A DNA stretch of 5,765 nt from Deltaproteobacteria bacterium (lineage in GTDB: Bacteria > Myxococcota_A > Polyangia > Haliangiales > Haliangiaceae): positions 1 to 5,765 of the forward strand of contig JACCQV010000673.1 in the NCBI GenBank assembly GCA_013813945.1, in the 5' to 3' direction. Position numbers and translations under genes: made by a program. Below are positions 1 to 5,765 of the stretch, piece after piece (the first letter of the stretch is position 1; each line of letters opens with the position of its first letter). The notes beneath the pieces were generated by a model, which saw only the letters and a program-made list of their open reading frames with translations, was not told the DNA's origin and made no database searches.

Positions 1-1
1 C

Positions 2-1297
2 TCGTGTCAGCTCGACGATACCGTCGATGGCAACGGACGGCCGCTCGCGAGCTGCGCGGCGCAGAACGCCGGACGACCCGCGAGCGCGTCGTGTGCCGCC
101 GATGCCGACTGCCGCAACGGCACCTGCGCGCTCGGACGCTGCGTCGATCTGTGCGATCAGACACGCGACTGCGGCGCTGGCACCAGCTGCATGGGGATCC
201 CACGGGTCCATTCCCCGCCGCAGCCCGCCGACGGCGCGATGTTCGACGGCTGCCTGCCGTCGAACGGCTCGGTGACCTGGACGATCCCGGTGCTCGGCCC
301 GGCGACCGAGATCTTGCTGCCCGTTCCTGGGGGCGCACGGTCGGCGACGGTGGTGTTCCGCGTCGACGATGTCGCGCAGACCGTCGGCGCATCACAGGTG
401 ATCGCTCCCACTGACTCCGTGCTGGCGCCCAGCTACATCAAGCCGTGCACGCCCGGACCCGCCTGCGACGAGTCGGTCGCGCGGAGCCAGTACTTCAGCC
501 AGCGCTTGCGCCACCTGCCCGAGCCCGGGCAGTCCGTGCTGCAGATTCCGGCGAGCTCCACCACCCCACTCGAGCCGGGCGCGTACCGGATTCGCGTGTC
601 GTCATTTCGCTCCAACGGCTCGGCCGGCTCTGCGATCCCGCACGTCACGGCGATCATGAAGATGGATACGGCCGTGATCCTCGACCTCCACTTCTACTTC
701 CTCGACCTCGACGATCATCCCTGCAAGGCCGCGTTCGCTGACCAGCGCATCGAGGCGAATACCGCGCAGACGGCGTCGTACTTTCAGAATGAGTACCTCG
801 GCGAGCTGCTCGCGATCTTCGCGGGTGGTGGTCTTTCGCTCGGCGCGACGACGTACGAGGACGTCCCCAACCATCCTGATCTCGACGGACTTGCCGTCGC
901 AGACGCGGGCTCGCTGCTCTCGCTCGGTGCGCGCGGCACCGGGATCAACGTGTTCTTCGTGCGCACGCTGTCGCCGGTCGGCCTGCAGGCGTTCGGGCCG
1001 AACCCAGGTCCGGCAGGCCTCGGCGGCACGCGGCAATCAGGTGTGATCATCGGTGTCGACACGCTTTGCTACCGGTCGTGGACGCAGCTTGCGCGGCTGA
1101 CGGCGCACGAGGTCGCGCGTTACATGGGCCTCTATCACAACGTCGAGCTCGAGGTTGGCCAGCACCCCACGTGGCGCGATCCGATCGACGACAGCGATGA
1201 CTCGCGCAACAACCTGATGTTCTTCTCCGAGCTCGGCGGGTTCGATCTGAGCGCGGGCCAGCGCTCGATCCTCACGAAGAGCGCGGTGCTGCGGTGA
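2..1297 (+). CDS. Cys-rich secreted protein with a degenerate metzincin-like metalloprotease domain (5' partial)
   Basis: The frame is open from base 2 to the TGA at 1295-1297 (431 codons visible), so the true start lies left of the window; the ATG at 191 is internal because the Cys-rich coding upstream is in the same frame. Visible residues 1-63 hold nine Cys (2, 18, 31, 37, 42, 47, 51, 57, 63) in a disulfide-type pattern such as CRNGTCALGRCVDLC. Residues 85-220 look like beta-rich sequence. The C-terminal part (about 221-431) resembles a metzincin zinc protease: DLHFYFLDLDDHPC, then HEVARYMGLYH (residues 369-379), DPIDD, and a Met-turn-like NNLMFF. Metzincins use HExxHxxGxxH; here the second His is Arg373, so catalysis is doubtful. 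The likely location is outside the cytoplasm, given the many Cys, but no signal peptide is visible. The stop overlaps the next start as GTGA. Family assignment is moderately sure; activity is uncertain. Confidence 0.8.
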   Translation, partial: SCQLDDTVDGNGRPLASCAAQNAGRPASASCAADADCRNGTCALGRCVDLCDQTRDCGAGTSCMGIPRVHSPPQPADGAMFDGCLPSNGSVTWTIPVLGPATEILLPVPGGARSATVVFRVDDVAQTVGASQVIAPTDSVLAPSYIKPCTPGPACDESVARSQYFSQRLRHLPEPGQSVLQIPASSTTPLEPGAYRIRVSSFRSNGSAGSAIPHVTAIMKMDTAVILDLHFYFLDLDDHPCKAAFADQRIEANTAQTASYFQNEYLGELLAIFAGGGLSLGATTYEDVPNHPDLDGLAVADAGSLLSLGARGTGINVFFVRTLSPVGLQAFGPNPGPAGLGGTRQSGVIIGVDTLCYRSWTQLARLTAHEVARYMGLYHNVELEVGQHPTWRDPIDDSDDSRNNLMFFSELGGFDLSAGQRSILTKSAVLR

Positions 1298-1890
1298 AGC
1301 GCAGCGTGCTCGCTGGGGTCCTTGCGCTCGGTGTGTCCGCGGCGGCGTATGGCGATGCACTCGTACTGTCACAACCTGTGATCAACGCGCTCACGCCGAT
1401 CGATTCGATCCCGTCGAGCAATCAGCTCAATAGCGTGTTCAATGGCAGCGAGACCGAAGCGCTCTCGAACCTCACGGCGATCGCGCTGTCACAGGGAACC
1501 GTCGATCTCGGCGTTCAGCTTCGCGCGATCCGCGCGCTCACTCACTACTGCAGGACGCCCTGCGGGACGCATGAAGCACACGTGGCGCTCGAGACGATCG
1601 CCACGACCCCCAGGTACCGGGACGCCCAGGCCGGGAGTGACCTGCTCGTGCTGCGGGCGGCGCTCGAGGCGCTCGGGGTTCTCCGGATCCCGGGGGACGT
1701 CGCGATCCTGGTTCCACAGCTCGATCATCCGAGCCGGGACATCCGGGCTGCCGCCGCCCACGCCCTGCGGGATCTCGGAAACACACAGGCGATCCCGGCC
1801 TTACGGGCTCGCTACCAGCTCGAACAGAGCGACCAGGTGAAGATCGCAATCTCGAACGCCCTCCGGGTCCTGGGCCAGCCGATCCAGTAG
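1294..1890 (+). CDS. Exported HEAT-repeat protein
   Basis: A 198-residue protein starting at GTG 1294, which overlaps the preceding TGA by four bases; coupling and a good signal peptide support this start, while the nearest purine run (GAAGAG, 1276-1281) is rather far upstream. Residues 1-22 are a signal sequence (KR, then hydrophobic LAGVLALGVSAAA), with cleavage likely after Gly20 or Ala22. The rest is alpha-helical with HEAT-like pairs: about 53-85 (ending LRAIRALTHYC), 116-130 (LLVLRAALEALGVL), 135-162 (VAILVPQLDHPSRDIRAAAA and following, ending LRDLG) and 165-194 (ending ISNALRVLG). The spacing and the D-x-x-x-R-x-A-A-x-A-L pattern match PBS-lyase-type HEAT repeats, which are protein-binding scaffolds. 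Two Cys (86, 90) could form a disulfide. It presumably acts in the periplasm, perhaps with the upstream metzincin-like protein; that link is inferred from the gene overlap only. No enzymatic residues are seen. Confidence 0.85.
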   Translation: MKRSVLAGVLALGVSAAAYGDALVLSQPVINALTPIDSIPSSNQLNSVFNGSETEALSNLTAIALSQGTVDLGVQLRAIRALTHYCRTPCGTHEAHVALETIATTPRYRDAQAGSDLLVLRAALEALGVLRIPGDVAILVPQLDHPSRDIRAAAAHALRDLGNTQAIPALRARYQLEQSDQVKIAISNALRVLGQPIQ

Positions 1891-2022
1891 CCGCCGCAGA
1901 ATCCGTGGGCCGGCGCACAACCCCCCGGAATCGTTTGGTTGCTGTGTGTGCGGTTTGGATCGTACAATTACCGTACCCCCGAGGTGAGCCCCCACACGTT
2001 CGAGTGGGATGACGGGGCCTGC
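1891..2022. other. Intergenic region between the HEAT gene and the kinase gene
   Basis: This 132-bp gap is the only substantial noncoding stretch in the window. It contains the putative promoter and the kinase leader. I see no stem followed by a T-run, so no intrinsic terminator is called for the upstream gene pair. GAGGTGA at 1981-1987 looks like a Shine-Dalgarno sequence, but it is about 35 bases from the preferred ATG, too far to serve it; GTG 1984 lies inside it and is in frame with the kinase. Confidence 0.6.
1939..1968 (+). promoter_or_regulatory. Putative sigma-70-type promoter for the kinase operon
   Basis: TACAAT at 1963-1968 matches the -10 consensus in five of six positions. TTGCTG at 1939-1944, 18 bp upstream, matches only the TTG of the -35. 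The patch around 1931-1970 is distinctly less GC-rich than its surroundings. Transcription would begin near A1975, giving a leader of about 48 nt before the ATG at 2023. Found by eye only; the weak -35 keeps confidence moderate. Confidence 0.45.
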
Positions 2023-4026
2023 ATGACGACTCGCGATCCGCGTTCACGCGATCCTGCGCACCCTGACAAGGGTGCGCAACGCGATCCCACGCAATCGCTG
2101 TCCCTCGATGCGGACGACATCGTGTCGGACCCCTCGCACCCTTCACTCGCGCTCGGCACGCACGAGGCGCAGGAGCGCGACGAACGCACGAGGATCGAGT
2201 CCCCCGGGGCGCGCGGCAAGACGCCTGCACCTCCGTCGGTACGCGCGGGTGCGACGAAGCCACCACCGGTGCCGAAGGGCGACGATCCCGACAATCGGAT
2301 CGGCGAGACGCTGGGGAACTACAAGGTCGCGGAGCTGCTCGGCAAGGGCGGCATGGGCTTCGTGTATCGCGCCGAGCACATCAAGCTCGGACGCGAGGTC
2401 GCGCTCAAGCTGTTGCGGAGCGACTACGCGAAGCGGAAAGACGCGGTCGCGCGCTTCATCCAGGAGGCGCGCACCGTCAATCGGATCCGACACCGCAACA
2501 TCGTCGACGTACCCGACATCCTCGAGCTCGAGGACGGCACCACGTGCATCGTCATGGAGTTTCTGCGCGGGCAGAGCCTCGGCAAGTGGGCGCGGACGGG
2601 TATCGATCTGCCCCGCGCACTCGCCGTGCTCGTCCAGATCTGCGACGGACTCGCGGCCGCGCACGCGGTCAACATCGTCCATCGCGACCTCAAGCCCGAC
2701 AACGTGATCGTCGTGCCGACGTCCGACGGCGCGGAGCTCGTGAAGCTCCTCGACTTCGGCGTGGCAAAGCTGCTCAACCGCGATGACGAGGATATCGGCT
2801 TCCAGACCGCCGCCGGTTCCGTGATCGGCACGCCCGCGTACATGTCACCCGAGCAGGCGGGCGGCATGGCGATCGATGGCCGCTCGGATATCTATTCGCT
2901 CGGCGCGATCATGTACGAGCTGTTCTGCGGTCAGCCGATGTTTCGCGGCCGCTCGTTCGGCGAGTACGTCCGCAAGCACCTCACCGAGATGCCCGTGCGC
3001 CCGCGGCTGACCCAGGGTGGCGCGCACATGGACGACCGGATCGAAGCCGTGATCCTGAAGGCGCTCGAGAAAGATCCGAACCTCCGGTTCCAGCACGTGC
3101 TCGAGTTGCGCGACGCGCTGCTGCACCTGCTCGGCGCGATGGAGACTCACCCGCCCGGCTTCGCCGTGATCACCTCGAGTGGGATCCGGCCACCGCCGCT
3201 ACCACCGATGCCCGCGATGCCACTGCCGCACGTGACGACGCCGCCGTCGGGTGGACATCCGTCGGTACAGTCCGGTCCCTACGCCGCGATGCACCCGTCG
3301 TCGGCGTACTCACCGCCGAGCTACAACTCGACCGGCTACGGCGTCATCGGGCTGACGCCGCCACCGCCGCTGCCGGCAACGCCGTGGTTCGTGTGGTTCA
3401 TCGGTGGCGCGATCGCCGTGAGTCTCGGTGTGGGCGCGGCGGTCTGGTACGCCGGCGGTGACGAGCTGCCGGATGCACCCGTCGCTGCAAAGCAGCCGGG
3501 AACCGCGTTGACTGTCACGCCGGCCGCCCCCGAACCCTCGGTCCCGGTCGTGAAACAGGTCGGCTTGCGGTTCGATTCGTTGCCGAGCGGCGGCGTGTTC
3601 GCCGACGGCAAGTCCGCCGAGCTGTGCCAGACGCCGTGCACTCACAACGTCGACATGCAGGACGGCGGGTCGACGCTGCGAACGTTCTTCGTGAAGAGCG
3701 ACGGCCACCGAGACGGCGTGATCGTCGTCGATCTCACCCAGGCCAAGCGCGAGTTCAGCGTCACGCTCGAGCGCTACGAGCCCGTGGTGGTCCCCCCGCA
3801 GCCCACGATCGTGACGAACCCGCCGTCGACGAAGTCGACCAAGTCGACCAAGTCCTCGAACAAACCCAAGTCCTCGAGCAAGAGCGACAAGCAGGTCACG
3901 AACACGCCACCGCCGCAGCCCGAGCCCGACGTGGAAGATGTGAGCGACAAGAAAGCCGACAAGAGGTCAGGGGACAAGATCGATCGCTCGGATACGCTCG
4001 ATCCGTTCCGCTGCAAGCGCCCATGA
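2023..4026 (+). CDS. Transmembrane Ser/Thr protein kinase with periplasmic PEGA-like domain
   Basis: A Hanks-type kinase of 667 residues from ATG 2023. The in-frame TTG 1939 would fall in the predicted -35 and GTG 1984 lacks an upstream ribosome site; ATG 2023 has a weak GGGG at 2014-2017. Residues 1-97 are a polar, low-complexity leader with RDP three times. The kinase domain (about 100-368) has every core element: glycine loop LGKGGMGFVY (106-115), Lys129 in VALK, Glu148 of helix C, HRDLKPDN (220-227, Asp222 catalytic, RD type), DFG 244-246, GTPAYMSPE (269-277) and SDIYSLG (288-294). A Pro-rich linker (about 378-454) leads to one membrane helix (455-477). Outside, residues 513-580 resemble a PEGA domain (SLPSGGVFADGK, then CQTPC with Cys535 and Cys539). 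A Lys/Ser-rich and Pro-rich tail ends in DPFRCKRP. It should phosphorylate cytoplasmic proteins in response to an envelope signal; substrates are unknown. The stop overlaps the next start as ATGA. Confidence 0.95.
   Translation: MTTRDPRSRDPAHPDKGAQRDPTQSLSLDADDIVSDPSHPSLALGTHEAQERDERTRIESPGARGKTPAPPSVRAGATKPPPVPKGDDPDNRIGETLGNYKVAELLGKGGMGFVYRAEHIKLGREVALKLLRSDYAKRKDAVARFIQEARTVNRIRHRNIVDVPDILELEDGTTCIVMEFLRGQSLGKWARTGIDLPRALAVLVQICDGLAAAHAVNIVHRDLKPDNVIVVPTSDGAELVKLLDFGVAKLLNRDDEDIGFQTAAGSVIGTPAYMSPEQAGGMAIDGRSDIYSLGAIMYELFCGQPMFRGRSFGEYVRKHLTEMPVRPRLTQGGAHMDDRIEAVILKALEKDPNLRFQHVLELRDALLHLLGAMETHPPGFAVITSSGIRPPPLPPMPAMPLPHVTTPPSGGHPSVQSGPYAAMHPSSAYSPPSYNSTGYGVIGLTPPPPLPATPWFVWFIGGAIAVSLGVGAAVWYAGGDELPDAPVAAKQPGTALTVTPAAPEPSVPVVKQVGLRFDSLPSGGVFADGKSAELCQTPCTHNVDMQDGGSTLRTFFVKSDGHRDGVIVVDLTQAKREFSVTLERYEPVVVPPQPTIVTNPPSTKSTKSTKSSNKPKSSSKSDKQVTNTPPPQPEPDVEDVSDKKADKRSGDKIDRSDTLDPFRCKRP
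2032..2087 (+). repeat. Three copies of CGCGATCC around the hairpin
   Basis: CGCGATCC occurs at 2032-2039, 2047-2054 and 2080-2087. The last two are preceded by A, giving ACGCGATCC, and sit directly on either side of the 10-bp inverted repeat. All copies are in the same reading phase and encode Arg-Asp-Pro, so they may reflect a repeated peptide motif rather than a DNA site. Confidence 0.6.
2055..2078 (+). repeat. Perfect 10-bp inverted repeat (hairpin) in the 5' coding region of the kinase
   Basis: TGCGCACCCT at 2055-2064 is the exact reverse complement of AGGGTGCGCA at 2069-2078, with GACA between them. In mRNA this gives a GC-rich 10-bp stem with a tetraloop, starting 33 nt into the gene. 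No T-run follows, so it is not a standard terminator. Codons 12-19 lie in the poorly constrained N-terminal leader of the kinase. Confidence 0.75.
3826..3852 (+). repeat. Three tandem 9-bp units encoding Ser-Thr-Lys
   Basis: TCGACGAAG followed by two copies of TCGACCAAG encodes STKSTKSTK (kinase residues 602-610) in the tail after the PEGA-like domain. A looser echo follows (AAGTCCTCGA at 3850-3859 and 3868-3877). In-frame 9-bp units can expand or contract without breaking the gene. The segment is probably a flexible basic linker on the periplasmic side. Confidence 0.8.
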
Positions 4027-4577
4027 CCGCCCCGGTTCGCCTCCTCCTGGTCCTGTTCGTGACCTTGTTCGCCGCCCGCGTGGCGTATGCCGACGATCCG
4101 TCGACGCGCTCGGCGAAGCGCCACTTCGATCGTGGTCAGAAGCTGTTCAACCTCGGAAAGTTCGACGAGGCGCTCGAGGAGTATCAGCAGGCGTACGAGG
4201 CACAGGAGATCCCGGCGTTCCTGTTCAACATCGGCCAGTGCTATCGCAACCTCGGCGACTACGACGCGGCGATCTTCAGCTTCAAGAAGTATCTGAAGCT
4301 CGAGCCCGACGCGGAGAACCGCGAACAGGTCGAGGAGTACATCACCGAGCTCGAGGCCGAACAGGAGAAGGGGAACTCGCGGAGGTTCAAGCTCGACAAG
4401 AAGCGCGACGAGCCGGTCGGGACCGCGGCGCCCATCTACAAGAAGTGGTGGTTCTGGACGGGGATCGCGGTCGTCGGCGTCGCAGGCGGGGTCGGGATCT
4501 ACGCCGCGACGCGGGCGGATCCTGCGGGCCCACCGACGACAACGCTCGGCCATCCACCGATCGTGTTCGCACCGTGA
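4023..4577 (+). CDS. Secreted, membrane-anchored TPR protein
   Basis: A 184-residue protein from ATG 4023, overlapping the kinase stop as ATGA. The frame is open much further upstream, but that part is a shadow of the kinase gene, and only this start gives a signal peptide: residues 1-23 (VRLLLVLFVTLFAARVAYA), with cleavage before DDP. Two TPR units follow, about 31-62 (GQKLFNLGKFDEALEEYQQA) and 65-96 (NIGQCYRNLGDYDAAIFSFK), then a Glu-rich, probably helical stretch (97-130). A C-terminal membrane helix (about 142-161) is introduced by KKWWFW, leaving a short tail ending in IVFAP. If the signal peptide is cleaved, the TPRs sit in the periplasm, anchored in the inner membrane. TPRs bind proteins; the natural candidates here are the periplasmic part of the kinase or the downstream lipoprotein. 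That is inferred from position. No Shine-Dalgarno sequence is visible, so translation is probably coupled to the kinase. Confidence 0.93.
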   Translation: MTAPVRLLLVLFVTLFAARVAYADDPSTRSAKRHFDRGQKLFNLGKFDEALEEYQQAYEAQEIPAFLFNIGQCYRNLGDYDAAIFSFKKYLKLEPDAENREQVEEYITELEAEQEKGNSRRFKLDKKRDEPVGTAAPIYKKWWFWTGIAVVGVAGGVGIYAATRADPAGPPTTTLGHPPIVFAP

Positions 4578-5765
4578 TGCGCGCGAGCTGCATCGTGCTC
4601 CTCGCGTGCGCCGGCTGTGGCGACGACGGAAGTGGCGACGTCTACACGATCGTCACGGTCTCCAATCGGCCCGCGGTACACGACGTCGCGACCCTGCGCG
4701 TGACGCTTGTCAACGCTGGCACGACGCGCATGGACGATATCCCGGTCGGATCGGCGACCCTGCCGGCGACGTTCAGCCTCACCGCAACAGGTCGCACTGG
4801 CGACCTCGTGATCTCCGTGGACGCACTCGATGCAGCCGGTCTGCTCGTCGGGCGGGGAAGCACCACGGCACCGGTCGATTCACCGACCGCGACCGTCCTC
4901 CTCGAGACCGCTGACTTCGTGGTCAACACCGAGTTCGCGGAGGATCAATCACCGTCGACGTACCGCGACACGCATGGAGTCGCCGTCGGGGCGACCGCGG
5001 ACGGATCGTTCGCGGTGACCTACAAGGTCACGTGCCCGACGCCCGGGTGCAACATGTACGCGCGTCGGTTCGACAGCACCGGTCGGCCGAAGTCGAGCCA
5101 GATTGCAGCGGGCACCGCCGGGTTCCCGGTCTCGACGAACCCGTCCGACTACATCACCACGCCCGCCGTCGCCGGTTCCGGGACGACCCACCTCGTCGCG
5201 TGGAACTATTCGCAGCCGTCGCCTGGCACGGGGACCGGGGTCGCGTGTCGAGCGCTCGACGCATCGGGGCGCGCAATGCCCGCGGAGCTCCTGGTGTCGA
5301 CGGATATCGGCACGGACAACGTCTCGATCGCGCCGCTCACCAACAATAACTTCCTCGTCGCATGGGTCGGCAACTCGCCGCGCGTGGTGCGCGGTTTGAT
5401 CGTGCGGCCCGACTGCACTGCGCTCAACGCCCCGATCACGGCGTCGACCACGCCAGGCCCCGTCGCGCCGGCTGTGGCGGCGAACGGCAACACGGTGCTC
5501 TACGCCTGGGAGGTCGAAGGCAACGTCTACGTTCGCCTCGCCAGCGCGACGAACGCGCTGCAGGGAGCCGCCGACGTGCTGTTCCTGCCCAAGACCGCGA
5601 CCGAGGAGATCGAGTTCGTGCGCGTCGCACCGCTCGGCACGGGATTCGCCGTGCTGGTCCGCTGGTCGTTGATCGGGCAGTTCACGGGCGCAGGCAGGAT
5701 CGACCTGTACCGGACCACCGCGACCGGGGGCGTCATCGGTCAGGCGGTGCTCGTCAGCAGTCGGT
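4577..5765 (+). CDS. Lipoprotein with beta-sandwich-like region and propeller-like repeats (3' partial)
   Basis: The ATG at 4577 shares one base with the TPR gene stop (TGATG), and the frame stays open to the window edge (396 full codons), so the gene is incomplete. The N-terminus MRASCIVLLACAGCGDDG is a short lipoprotein signal: LLAC gives a lipobox at Cys11, with Cys14 (AGC) as the alternative; Asp16-Asp17 follow. Residues 22-111 look like a beta-sandwich (for example LPATFSLTATGRTGDLVISV). From about 133 onward five repeats end in an aromatic strand: FAVTY (Tyr149), HLVAW (Trp209), FLVAW (Trp263), VLYAW (Trp311), FAVLVRW (Trp363). Most are followed by a strand with Arg and a turn such as ARRFDSTGRP or CRALDASGRA. 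This suggests beta-propeller blades of 48-60 residues. Cys153 and Cys158 could pair. It is likely exported and lipid-anchored. Function is unknown; it is probably co-expressed with the kinase and TPR protein. Confidence 0.85.
   Translation, partial: MRASCIVLLACAGCGDDGSGDVYTIVTVSNRPAVHDVATLRVTLVNAGTTRMDDIPVGSATLPATFSLTATGRTGDLVISVDALDAAGLLVGRGSTTAPVDSPTATVLLETADFVVNTEFAEDQSPSTYRDTHGVAVGATADGSFAVTYKVTCPTPGCNMYARRFDSTGRPKSSQIAAGTAGFPVSTNPSDYITTPAVAGSGTTHLVAWNYSQPSPGTGTGVACRALDASGRAMPAELLVSTDIGTDNVSIAPLTNNNFLVAWVGNSPRVVRGLIVRPDCTALNAPITASTTPGPVAPAVAANGNTVLYAWEVEGNVYVRLASATNALQGAADVLFLPKTATEEIEFVRVAPLGTGFAVLVRWSLIGQFTGAGRIDLYRTTATGGVIGQAVLVSSR

Noticed and set aside
4..414. Open frame of 136 codons at the left edge in another frame
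   Set aside because: The product is almost entirely Arg-rich. The frame from base 2 encodes a patterned Cys-rich module continuous with the metzincin-like domain.
1891..1935. Possible intrinsic terminator after the HEAT gene
   Set aside because: No stem of useful length followed by a T-run could be found; the GC-rich bases do not pair convincingly.
1538..2266. Minus-strand open frame of 242 codons across the HEAT gene, the gap and the kinase start
   Set aside because: The translation is rich in Arg, Pro, Ser and Gly with no recognisable domain, and it runs through the promoter region and two well-supported + strand genes.
3624..4022. N-terminal extension of the TPR protein upstream of 4023
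   Set aside because: It overlaps the kinase tail in another frame and gives Arg/His-rich nonsense. The ATG at 4023 yields a clean signal peptide and an ATGA junction.
3774..4553. Long minus-strand open frame of 259 codons
   Set aside because: It lies opposite the kinase tail and the TPR gene, both with clear domains. Its translation is low complexity, rich in Arg, Leu, Asp and Glu, as expected for an antisense shadow in high-GC DNA.
1..5765. CRISPR array, tRNA, rRNA, insertion sequence or attachment site
   Set aside because: No regularly spaced repeats, no tRNA-like cloverleaf, no transposase-like protein and no terminal inverted repeats were seen. The window is filled by five + strand coding genes.

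Overview
This is high-GC DNA whose gene content points to a myxobacterium-like member of Myxococcota (former Deltaproteobacteria). The clues are a Hanks-type Ser/Thr kinase with a proline-rich linker, one membrane helix and a periplasmic PEGA-like domain; a small secreted TPR protein with a KKWWFW-type C-terminal membrane anchor; a Cys-rich secreted protein with a metzincin-like core; and a repeat-bearing lipoprotein. The assignment is inferred from architecture, not from a database search. All five supported genes are on the + strand and the window is almost fully coding.

Region 1 (2-1890) has two overlapping genes. The first enters from outside the window and its reading frame is open from base 2. 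It encodes a Cys-rich segment followed by a metzincin-type protease domain whose zinc motif reads HEVARYMGLYH, with Arg where the second zinc-binding His belongs. It overlaps by GTGA with a 198-residue exported HEAT-repeat protein.

Region 2 (1891-2022) is the only real intergenic gap. It holds a local AT-richer patch with a plausible sigma-70-type promoter (TTGCTG, 18 bp, TACAAT) and no convincing terminator. A perfect 10-bp stem with a 4-base loop lies just inside the following gene.

Region 3 (2023-5765) looks like one translationally coupled operon: kinase, then (ATGA overlap) TPR protein, then (one-base TGATG overlap) a lipoprotein that runs off the right edge. The kinase has a complete catalytic core and a periplasmic PEGA-like tail. 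The TPR protein should be periplasmic and membrane-anchored, and the lipoprotein carries at least five propeller-like repeats of about 50 residues. A reasonable inference is an envelope-sensing module in which periplasmic proteins feed information to a cytoplasmic kinase, but no partner or substrate can be read from the sequence.

Nothing here is clearly a new system. The points most worth following are the substituted metzincin active site, the 5'-coding hairpin of the kinase gene, and the coupled kinase-TPR-lipoprotein cassette. No RNA genes, CRISPR arrays, insertion sequences or attachment sites were seen.
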